Positions 1-5,654 are shown, counted from the first letter of the stretch. The stretch is DNA of 6,481 nt from an uncultured Caulobacteraceae bacterium (GCA_937910255.1 CALEOQ010000453.1:1-6481), one strand, 5' to 3'. Program-made: numbers and translations. Notes: generated from the sequence alone by a model not told the origin.

Positions 1-939
1 GGGCGGGGAGCCGGCGCCCGGCGGGCCGGCGGAGTGGCCCGGCCCCGCCTGGCGACGCCGTTCATCTGCCTGGGCCTGGCGCTCACCTTGGTCAGCCGGA
101 TCGTGGTCGGCTACATGCAACCCTATAGCCGCTACGCCTATCGGGCGGTGATGCATGCGGCGGCCAACGCCGGCTGGAACGGCGAACTGCAGGCTGGCGC
201 CTTTGTCACCGAAGACCGCCTGATCATGACCGCCGACCGGGCCGATCCCCAGGGGCAGAGCCTGGAGGGCCTGTTCATCCGACGCCTGACGCCGACGGGT
301 CGGGAAGAGGTGATCACCGCCACCACGGCCGACCTGCAGGTGTCCCAGGATCGGCTGAACGTGACCCTCAACCTTCAGAACGGCCGGCGCATCCTGGAGG
401 GGGCGGACGGGGTCTATGACATCCTGGACTTCGACAGCTTCAGCACGACCGCGCCCTTGGCCGGCGCCACCGAACTGCTGCGCGCCCGCGGCGGCGATGA
501 GCGAGAGCTGACCCTGGGCGAATTGGCCAGTCTGGCGGCGTCCGGCGACAGCGTCCTGCCGCGCAGCACCCTGCGCTCGGAGCTCTATGGCCGGTTGGCG
601 CGGGCGGCCTTCCTGCCCTTCCTGCCGCTGATCGCCTTCCCCCTGGGCCTGGCCACCAAGCGGGGACGGCGTACGCCGGGCCTGGTCTTCGCCGGCATAT
701 TGCTGCTGGCCTTCCAGCACGCCCTGCAACTTGGCCAATCCCTGGCTGAGAGCGGGGTGGTCCCGGCCTTCTTCGGTATCTGGACGCCCTTCGTCCTCTT
801 CACCGGGTTTGGCGTCTGGATGTTCATGGGCAGCCGGAACAGGCCAGGCGAGACGCCCATCAGCCGGTTGATCGGGACGGCCGGCGACCGGATCACCCGG
901 GCCATGGCCGCCCGGGACGCGCGGGTTCAGGCCTCGTGA
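1..939 (+). CDS. lptF: LptF-type lipid export permease, 5' end cut by the window edge
   Basis: Inner-membrane subunit of an LptB2FG-type ABC exporter; with LptG it extracts a lipid from the inner membrane and passes it to a periplasmic bridge. The frame is open from base 1, and the first codons read RAGGVARPRLATPF, matching the conserved coupling-helix region of LptF (normally about RAAGVS...RL). The GTG at 34 is therefore an internal valine and the true start lies outside the window. Numbering from that GTG: a membrane helix at about 9-27, a periplasmic beta-jellyroll-like domain at about 28-182, then the family motif ELYGRLARAAFLPFLPLIAF (183-202) opening the second helix bundle, with further helices at about 216-236 and 247-266. 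About 301 of a usual 360-400 residues are seen. It overlaps lptG by 4 bases (GTGA). The absence of lptD downstream suggests a paralogue of the LPS-export copy, possibly serving another lipid; that part is inference. Confidence 0.85.
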   Translation, partial: GRGAGARRAGGVARPRLATPFICLGLALTLVSRIVVGYMQPYSRYAYRAVMHAAANAGWNGELQAGAFVTEDRLIMTADRADPQGQSLEGLFIRRLTPTGREEVITATTADLQVSQDRLNVTLNLQNGRRILEGADGVYDILDFDSFSTTAPLAGATELLRARGGDERELTLGELASLAASGDSVLPRSTLRSELYGRLARAAFLPFLPLIAFPLGLATKRGRRTPGLVFAGILLLAFQHALQLGQSLAESGVVPAFFGIWTPFVLFTGFGVWMFMGSRNRPGETPISRLIGTAGDRITRAMAARDARVQAS

Positions 940-1997
940 AGCTCTACGCTTACATCCTGTCGATCGTCGGCACGCGCATCCTGGCCGCCGCCGCCATTCT
1001 GCTGGGCATCCTGCAGGTGCTGGAACTGCTGGACGCCACCCCGGAAATCCTCGAGCGCGGCCTGGGCCTGGGCGGCGTCGCCTATCACGCCCTGCTGCGC
1101 CTGCCGCGCATGCTGGAGCAGGCCGCCCCCCTCGCCGTCCTGGCCGGGGGCCTCTTCGCCTTCGGCCAGCTGGCCCGAGAGCAGGCGGTCACGGCCATGC
1201 GCGCCTCCGGGGTGTCGGTCTACCGGTTGCTGGGGGTGTCGCTGCTGGCGGCGGCGGGCGTGATGTTGGTCGACCTGATGGCGCTGGAAGTCGTCGCGCC
1301 CCGCACCGACCTCGCCCTGGCCAACTGGTGGCGGGCCACAGCCGCCGAGGCCGACCGCGCCGAGCCTGGCCTTCGGGCCTTCCGGTCTGGAGATGAACTT
1401 GTGGTGGCGCGGGCGAGCGACGAGCAAGGACATCGCCTGGACGAGGTGCGCATCTATCGGCGCGATGGCCAAGGCCAGGTCAATGAGCGCATCGCCGCCC
1501 CCTCGGCCACCTATGGCGCCGAAGGCTGGCGGCTGAACGAGCCCAGCCTTGTCCGGTTCACCGAGCAGGAGGTCATGGCGTCCTCGGCCGAGGCTTTGAT
1601 CTGGCCCACGCCCCTGCGGCCCGCCGACGTCCGTGCCCTGCTCTTCAGCGACCAGGCGCCCAGCGGCGCCACCGCCCGTCGCGCCCTGGGGGGAGTCGGC
1701 TCGGAGCGGCCGGAGAGCTATTACGCTGTGCGGGTGCATCGGACCCTGGCCGAACCTATCGCGGTGCTCGTCATGCTGCTGCTGGCCGCGCCCGTGGCGC
1801 TGGCCAATTTTCGCACGACTCAAGGGGCCGTACTGTCGGCCGCCGCCCTGGCCGCCGGCCTGACCTTCCTGGTGCTCGACGGCCTGCTGACCGCCCTGGG
1901 CGAAGGCGGCGCCCTTTCGCCGCTACTGGCGGCCTGGACCGCGCCAGCGGTGTTCGCGGCCATGGCCGCCACCGTGCTTCTCAGAATGGAAGGCTGA
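936..1997 (+). CDS. lptG: LptG-type lipid export permease
   Basis: Partner of LptF in an LptB2FG-type inner-membrane exporter; the ATPase LptB is not in the window. The 353 residues match the normal family length. Visible layout: helix 1 about 8-30; helix 2 about 62-80; coupling-helix signature AMRASGVS (87-94), which contacts the ATPase; helix 3 about 96-120; periplasmic domain about 122-265, with the strand-like stretch WRLNEPSLVRF (198-208); helices 4-6 about 274-291, 297-319 and 327-349. The start is the GTG at 936, inside the GTGA shared with the lptF stop. Only a weak ribosome-binding sequence (TCAGG) precedes it, so translation is probably coupled to lptF. The next gene is an acyltransferase 2 bases downstream, not lptD-surA-pdxA, so the transported lipid may be something other than LPS. 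The family call is firm; the substrate is open. Confidence 0.88.
   Translation: MKLYAYILSIVGTRILAAAAILLGILQVLELLDATPEILERGLGLGGVAYHALLRLPRMLEQAAPLAVLAGGLFAFGQLAREQAVTAMRASGVSVYRLLGVSLLAAAGVMLVDLMALEVVAPRTDLALANWWRATAAEADRAEPGLRAFRSGDELVVARASDEQGHRLDEVRIYRRDGQGQVNERIAAPSATYGAEGWRLNEPSLVRFTEQEVMASSAEALIWPTPLRPADVRALLFSDQAPSGATARRALGGVGSERPESYYAVRVHRTLAEPIAVLVMLLLAAPVALANFRTTQGAVLSAAALAAGLTFLVLDGLLTALGEGGALSPLLAAWTAPAVFAAMAATVLLRMEG
1988..1993 (+). promoter_or_regulatory. Ribosome-binding site fixing the GTG start at 2000
   Basis: GGAAGG lies inside the last codons of lptG, 6 bases before the GTG at 2000. It is one of the stronger Shine-Dalgarno matches in the window and supports the GTG start of the acyltransferase gene over any later ATG. 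Confidence 0.65.
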
Positions 1998-1999
1998 AC

Positions 2000-3154
2000 G
2001 TGAGCGTCGCCGCCGCCCCCGAGTCCCTGGTCGTCCGGGAGGTCGTGTCCAAGGCCGACATGCGCCGCTTCATCGCCGTGCCCATGCGCCTGAACGCTGA
2101 TGACCCGGCCTGGATCGCGCCTTTGATCAGCGAGCGCCTGGCGGCCTTCAGCCCGGCCGGCAATCCCTTCTTCGAGCATGCCGAGGTCTGTTTCTGGATC
2201 GCCTCGCGAGGCGGCCGCGACGTGGGGCGCATCAGCGCCCAGATCGACCGCCTGGCGCCCCAGGACCCTGGGCGACCCGCCGGCCATTTCGGCCTGATCG
2301 CCGGGGAGGACGATCGCGAGGTGTTCGAGGGCCTGTTCGCCGCCGCCGAGGCCTGGCTGAAGGCGCGGGGCTGCAAGGTGGCGCTCGGCCCCTTCAACCT
2401 GTCGGTCAATGAGGAGGTCGGCCTGCTGGTGGACGGCTTCGACACGCCGCCCATGGTGCTGATGGGGCACGACCAGCCCCATGTCGGCGGACGCATCGAG
2501 GCCCAGGGCTACGGCAAGGCCAAGGACGTCTACGCCTATCTGTGCCAGATGAGCGACGACATCCCGGCCCACATCCTGCGCCGGGTGCGCCGCGGGCCGG
2601 CCGCCGGCGTCACCCTGCGAATGCTCGACATGAGCCGCTATGACGCCGAGGTCACCGCCATGACCGAGGTGCTGAACGACGCCTGGAGCGGCAACTGGGG
2701 TTTCACGCCCACGACCGAGGCCGAGACCGCACAGCTGGGCAAGTCCCTGCGGGCGGTGATCGAGCCGAAGATGATCTGGTTCGCCGAGATCGACGGCGAG
2801 ACCGCGGGCTTCGTCGTCCTGCTGCCCAACGTGAATGAAGCCATCGCCGACCTGGGCGGACGTCTGTTTCCCTTCGGCTGGGCCAAGCTGCTCTGGCGGC
2901 TCAAGGTCGCGCGGGTGAAGTCGGTCCGCATTCCGCTGATGGGGGTCAAGCGCAAGTTCGCCGACACGCTCAGGGGGCAGATGCTGCCCTTCCAGTTGAT
3001 GGACGCCGGCGCCACCCAGGCCCGCGCCCTGGGCTACCAGACCTATGAGCTGTCCTGGATCCTGGAGGACAATGCGCCGATGAACCGCATCTGTGTGGCC
3101 CTCGGCGGCCGGATCTACAAGACCTACCGCATCTATCAGAAGGACCTGGCGTGA
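2000..3154 (+). CDS. GNAT-fold acyltransferase (YghO-like family), candidate bacterial ceramide synthase
   Basis: This 384-residue protein belongs to a GNAT-like family often mislabelled 'dATP pyrophosphohydrolase'; no pyrophosphohydrolase motif is visible. Family marks: a start region with DPAWIAPLISE (35-45), NPFFEHAEV (55-63), GPFNLSVNEEVGLLVDGFD (130-148), then a second GNAT-like half with WSGNWGFTP (229-237), a hydrophobic strand FVVLLPNVNEA (271-281), and the C-terminal SWILEDNAPMNRI (352-364) followed by LGGRIYKTYRIY, typical of the last GNAT strand and helix. No signal peptide or clear membrane helix is seen, so it is probably cytosolic or peripheral. From memory, the ceramide synthase of Caulobacter (bCerS, CCNA_01212), which N-acylates the sphingoid base, is of this family and sits in a lipid locus; the LptFG and nucleotidyltransferase neighbours fit that role. 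The family also contains members of unknown function, so ceramide synthesis is inference. The start is GTG with a good ribosome-binding site. Confidence 0.7.
   Translation: MSVAAAPESLVVREVVSKADMRRFIAVPMRLNADDPAWIAPLISERLAAFSPAGNPFFEHAEVCFWIASRGGRDVGRISAQIDRLAPQDPGRPAGHFGLIAGEDDREVFEGLFAAAEAWLKARGCKVALGPFNLSVNEEVGLLVDGFDTPPMVLMGHDQPHVGGRIEAQGYGKAKDVYAYLCQMSDDIPAHILRRVRRGPAAGVTLRMLDMSRYDAEVTAMTEVLNDAWSGNWGFTPTTEAETAQLGKSLRAVIEPKMIWFAEIDGETAGFVVLLPNVNEAIADLGGRLFPFGWAKLLWRLKVARVKSVRIPLMGVKRKFADTLRGQMLPFQLMDAGATQARALGYQTYELSWILEDNAPMNRICVALGGRIYKTYRIYQKDLA
3139..3144 (+). promoter_or_regulatory. Ribosome-binding site fixing the GTG start at 3151
   Basis: GAAGGA sits in the final codons of the acyltransferase gene, 6 bases before the GTG at 3151, whose bases form the GTGA overlap with the upstream stop. 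It supports that start and tight translational coupling. Confidence 0.6.
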
Positions 3155-3924
3155 CGGCGTTTCGCGCCCTGGTCCTGGCCGGCTCCCGCCCTGAAATCGA
3201 CCCCCTGCTGGCCTATGCGGGCGTGGCCCACAAGAGCTTGATCACCCTGCAGGATCAGACCCTGCTGGCGCGGGTTGTTGAGGCCCTCACCGCCGCGGGA
3301 GCAACCTCCATCGGCGTCTGCACGTCGCACCCGGCCGTGGTCGAGGCCGTCGGCCAGTTCGTCACCTCAGCCAGGCTGGAGATCATCCCGGCCGCCGACA
3401 GCCCGAGCCTGAGCGTGGCCCAGGCCGCGCAGGCCATGGGGTTTCCCCTGTTGGTGACGACGGCCGACCACGCCCTGCTGCAGCCAGCGTGGGTGCGCGA
3501 GTTCCTGGCCAGCGTCCCGGCTGACGCCGACATCGCCGCGCTGCTCGCGCCCGAGGCGCTTGTTCAGGCCGCGGCGCCGGCGGGGAAGCGAACCTATCTC
3601 GCCTTCCGCGACGGCCGGTTTTCCGGCTGCAACCTGTTCTATCTACGATCTGAAGCGGCCCTCGGCGCCGTGACCCTCTGGCGACAGGTGGAGGCGCGCC
3701 GCAAGCAGCCCTGGAAGATCGCCGCCCTGTTGGGGCCTGGCATGCTGCTGGCCTATCTCACAGGCCGCCTGAGCCTGGACCAGGCGCTCGCACGTCTAGG
3801 GCGCAAGGCCGGCGTCCGGGCCCGGGCCGTTCGCACCCGCCACGGGCTGGCGGCGGTGGACGTGGACAAGCCCGCTGACCTGGATCTGGCGCGTCGCCTG
3901 ACGGCGCCGGAGTCCGCGCTCTAG
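3151..3924 (+). CDS. MobA-like NTP transferase domain protein
   Basis: A 257-residue nucleotidyltransferase with the Rossmann-like fold of MobA (molybdopterin guanylyltransferase) and related cytidylyltransferases. The N-terminal nucleotide loop reads LVLAGSRPEIDPL (8-20) followed by HKSLITLQDQTLLARVVEAL (27-46). The classical GGxSxRMG loop is absent, but the LAG, the conserved lysine and the following helix are kept. A metal-site segment VTTADHALLQPAWV follows in the middle, then SGCNLFYLRSEAAL, and a C-terminal AAVDVDKPADLDLARR, the usual final motif of these enzymes. The divergent loop and lipid-gene neighbours argue against molybdenum cofactor synthesis and for activation of a lipid head group, but the substrate cannot be read from the sequence. 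It overlaps the acyltransferase gene by 4 bases and ends in a CTAG shared with the convergent gene. Family call firm, function open. Confidence 0.8.
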   Translation: MTAFRALVLAGSRPEIDPLLAYAGVAHKSLITLQDQTLLARVVEALTAAGATSIGVCTSHPAVVEAVGQFVTSARLEIIPAADSPSLSVAQAAQAMGFPLLVTTADHALLQPAWVREFLASVPADADIAALLAPEALVQAAAPAGKRTYLAFRDGRFSGCNLFYLRSEAALGAVTLWRQVEARRKQPWKIAALLGPGMLLAYLTGRLSLDQALARLGRKAGVRARAVRTRHGLAAVDVDKPADLDLARRLTAPESAL

Positions 3925-4676
3925 ACGGCGACCTTGAGCTGGGTCCAGGCCTTGGTCAGGGCCAGGTTGCGCGGCACGTCTTCGGGAAAGTCCATCTCGG
4001 CCCAGTCCAGGCCCTCGATGGAGGCCACCGCCACGGCGCCAGCATCGGCCGCCAACTCATTGATGACGCTCAGATACCAGCGCTTCAGGCCCTCAGGCGT
4101 CCGCAGCGCCCGCTCAACCGCCTCGACGAAAGCCGCCGCGCCCTCGGCGGAGAACCGCAGGAAGCCGATGGATTCGGCGTCGAAGGCCGGAATGGTCTTG
4201 CCGATGGCGCGCAACTGGTCGCCTTCGGTCAGCACCTTCATGTCGTCGGCGTCATAGGCGCTCTTGCGATCAATGGTCACGGTCACCGGCGCCGGCGAGG
4301 CGGCCAGCAGGCCCTGGGCGATGGCCGGTTCGAACAGGGTGTCGCCGTTCAGCAGCAGGAAGGGTCCGCTCATCTCGCCGCGGGCGAGCCAGCAGGTCGC
4401 GAGATTGTCGGTCACCCCATAGAAGGGATTGTACAGGGTCCGCACCGCCATGCCAGGCAGGTCCAGCCCGGCGATCTCGGCCTCGACCAGGTCGGCGCCG
4501 AAGCCGGTCACCACCACGACGTCGGAAATGCCCACCGCGTGGAGGTGGAGCAACTGCCAGTGCAGCACGCTGCGCCCGGACAGGTCGATCAGGCACTTGG
4601 GCCGGCTGTCGGTCAGCGGCGAAAGCCGCCGGCCCTGTCCCGCGCTCAGCACAATGGCCTTGCGGGTTTCGTTCAT
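3921..4676 (-). CDS. LicC-like nucleotidyltransferase (phosphocholine cytidylyltransferase family)
   Basis: A 251-residue enzyme expected to join an NTP (CTP in LicC relatives) to a phosphorylated sugar, alcohol or amino alcohol. Motifs in order: IVLSAGQGRRLSPLT (8-22) with SRPKCLIDLSG (24-34), holding the catalytic-loop arginine and lysine; VVVVTGFGADLVE (53-65); NPFYGVTDNLATCWLA (83-98); the metal-binding LLLNGDTLF (107-115); YDADDMKV (141-148); and WAEMDFPEDV (225-234), resembling the WxEID motif of LicC-type proteins. The start is placed at the ATG reading MNETRKAIVL, just before the first strand. Two GTG codons directly upstream (4682 and 4679) are alternatives, and the AAGAG at 5-base spacing fits the GTG at 4682 slightly better. 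The frame stays open to 4868, but that extension is arginine/proline-rich and without domain sense. It converges with the MobA-like gene. A role in activating a head group of the neighbouring lipid pathway is plausible but unproven. Confidence 0.82.
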   Translation of the reverse strand: MNETRKAIVLSAGQGRRLSPLTDSRPKCLIDLSGRSVLHWQLLHLHAVGISDVVVVTGFGADLVEAEIAGLDLPGMAVRTLYNPFYGVTDNLATCWLARGEMSGPFLLLNGDTLFEPAIAQGLLAASPAPVTVTIDRKSAYDADDMKVLTEGDQLRAIGKTIPAFDAESIGFLRFSAEGAAAFVEAVERALRTPEGLKRWYLSVINELAADAGAVAVASIEGLDWAEMDFPEDVPRNLALTKAWTQLKVAV

Positions 4677-4766
4677 CACCACGATCGCTCTTGTCCCAAA
4701 TGCCCAGCCGACTCCACCCATGTAACAGGCCGGACGGCCGGGCGCATCAGGGGGGCGTCCACCAAA

Positions 4767-4805
4767 ATCGCCGCAGCCTGGCGGCCTGCGTCGCCGGTGA
4801 GCGAT
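4767..4805. other. Imperfect stem-loop in the divergent intergenic region
   Basis: An inner stem CGCAG/CTGCG (4772-4776 with 4786-4790) is extended inward by CC/GG with one bulged C, and is flanked by an outer pair ATCGC/GCGAT (4767-4771 with 4801-4805) separated by an unpaired 10-base stretch. Read on the minus strand, the inner stem is followed by GCGATTTT, a weak T run, in the upstream leader of the minus-strand nucleotidyltransferase. It could be an attenuator-like structure or chance pairing in GC-rich DNA. Confidence 0.2.
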
Positions 4806-4854
4806 CATCCGCCGTCGGTGTGAATCTGGCGCCCAGCCGCCCCGGCCCAGGGGC

Positions 4855-4882
4855 TTGCCTTCGAGCATAATTCGATAATATT
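4855..4882 (+). promoter_or_regulatory. Candidate promoter of the arsenic operon
   Basis: This is the only clearly AT-rich stretch between the two divergent genes. TTGCCT (4855-4860, 4 of 6 to TTGACA) is followed after 16 bases by TAATAT (4877-4882). An overlapping GATAAT (4874-4879) is 5 of 6 to TATAAT but only 13 bases from the -35; shorter spacers are tolerated in Caulobacter-type promoters. Either -10 puts transcription start within a few bases of the arsR ATG. The match is moderate. Confidence 0.4.
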
Positions 4883-4891
4883 GGAACTATG
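4866..4891. promoter_or_regulatory. Imperfect 26-bp palindrome, candidate ArsR operator
   Basis: The left half CATAATTCGATAA and the reverse complement of the right half, CATAGTTCCAATA, agree at 9 of 13 positions, with outer arms CATA and TTC perfectly paired. It covers the presumed -10 element and ends on the G of the arsR start codon, where a bound dimeric winged-helix repressor would block RNA polymerase. Autoregulation from such sites is usual for ArsR proteins; binding here is inferred. Confidence 0.45.
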
Positions 4892-5224
4892 GAATCTGAA
4901 TCGGCGATCTTGGCCCTGGCCGCTCTTGCCCAGCCCACCCGGCTGGAGGTCTTCCGCCTGCTGGTGCGGCATGAGCCCGAGGGCCGGCCGGCGGGAGCGA
5001 TCGCCGAGGCGGTGGGCGTCCCCGCCAACACCCTGTCGTCCCACCTCGCCGTCCTGGCCCGCGCGGGCCTGGTGACATCTGAGCGGCGCAGCCGTTCGAT
5101 CATTTACCGCGCCGACCTGGAAGGCCTGAGGGCCGTGGTCCTGTTCCTGCTGAAAGACTGCTGCGGCGGTCGCGCCGATATCTGCGCGCCGCTGCTGGCC
5201 GAACTAGCCCCCTGCTGCGACTGA
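4889..5224 (+). CDS. arsR: ArsR-family arsenite-responsive transcriptional repressor
   Basis: A 111-residue winged-helix repressor expected to bind the promoter of its own operon and release it on binding As(III). The N-terminal helix LAALAQPTRLEVFRLLV (10-26) is the ArsR signature; the recognition region is GVPANTLSSHLAVLARAG (43-60), followed by the wing ERRSRSIIYRA (65-75). The classical metal motif ELCVCDL in the recognition helix is missing. Instead, cysteines lie at the C-terminus: C91, C92, C99, C109 and C110. This resembles Acidithiobacillus-type ArsR, where, from memory, C95, C96 and C102 bind arsenite; here the spacing is CC-x6-C rather than CC-x5-C. Start: ATG at 4889; no convincing ribosome-binding site precedes it and the promoter lies very close, so the message may be leaderless. 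arsC follows after 7 bases. Placement next to arsC and acr3 makes the call firm. Confidence 0.92.
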   Translation: MESESAILALAALAQPTRLEVFRLLVRHEPEGRPAGAIAEAVGVPANTLSSHLAVLARAGLVTSERRSRSIIYRADLEGLRAVVLFLLKDCCGGRADICAPLLAELAPCCD

Positions 5225-5231
5225 GGCGCCC

Positions 5232-5654
5232 ATGGACATCGTGATTTATCACAACCCCGAATGCGGAACGTCTCGCAACGTCCTGGACCTCATCCGCCAT
5301 GTGGGCATCGAGCCGCATGTGGTGGAATATCTGAAGACTCCGCCCAGCCGCGCGCTCGTCGCCCAGCTTGTCGCCCGGATGGGGGTGGGCGTCCGCGATG
5401 TCCTGCGGGAAAAGGGCACGCCCTATGCCGAGCTTGGCCTTGACGATCCCAGCCTGAGCGACGACGCCCTGCTGGATGCGATCGAGGCCCATCCGATCCT
5501 GATGAACCGTCCGATCGTGGTCAGCCCGACCGGCGTGAGGCTGTGCCGCCCCTCTGAGGCCGTACTCGACCTGCTGCCGGCCGAGGGGCTGCAGCCCTTC
5601 ACCAAAGAGGACGGCGAAGTGGTGGTCGACTCTGCTGGCCGGCGGGTGCGCTGA
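5232..5654 (+). CDS. arsC: Glutaredoxin-dependent arsenate reductase ArsC
   Basis: A 140-residue cytosolic enzyme reducing arsenate to arsenite with glutathione and glutaredoxin as electron donors (R773/E. coli class, thioredoxin-like fold), the usual length for the class. The active site is IYHNPECGTSRNVL (5-18) with nucleophile Cys11. The three arginines that bind the oxyanion are all present one position below the R773 numbering: Arg59 in LREKGTPYAEL, Arg93 in ILMNRPIVV, and Arg106 in RLCRPSEAVL. His7 corresponds to His8 of R773. The single catalytic cysteine near the N-terminus and the absence of a CX5R loop rule out the thioredoxin-type class. A GAGG at 5223-5226, overlapping the arsR stop, lies 5 bases before the ATG. 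It sits between arsR and the efflux gene and overlaps the latter by one base (TGATG). Nothing looks damaged. Confidence 0.94.
   Translation: MDIVIYHNPECGTSRNVLDLIRHVGIEPHVVEYLKTPPSRALVAQLVARMGVGVRDVLREKGTPYAELGLDDPSLSDDALLDAIEAHPILMNRPIVVSPTGVRLCRPSEAVLDLLPAEGLQPFTKEDGEVVVDSAGRRVR

Noticed and set aside
34..36. GTG as the start codon of the first gene
   Set aside because: The frame is open upstream to base 1 and the codons before and after it match an internal conserved region of LptF, so the gene is truncated by the window edge.
927..2572. Two long minus-strand open frames (298 and 250 residues) opposite lptG and the acyltransferase gene
   Set aside because: Composition is typical of antisense shadows and the plus-strand genes are well-supported families.
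3151..3924. True MobA (molybdenum cofactor guanylyltransferase)
   Set aside because: The MobA nucleotide loop is not conserved and there are no molybdenum cofactor genes nearby.
3925..4000. Intrinsic terminator for the lipid operon beyond 3924
   Set aside because: The region is coding on the minus strand and no GC stem followed by a T run was found.
4729..4740. Perfect GGCCG-GA-CGGCC palindrome as a hairpin terminator
   Set aside because: The loop would be only two bases, there is no T run on either strand, and such palindromes arise readily in GC-rich DNA.
4677..4868. N-terminal extension of 64 residues on the minus-strand nucleotidyltransferase
   Set aside because: It is rich in Arg, Pro and Gly without domain features, and the family fold begins at MNETRKAIVL; the extension is an open frame in GC-rich intergenic DNA.
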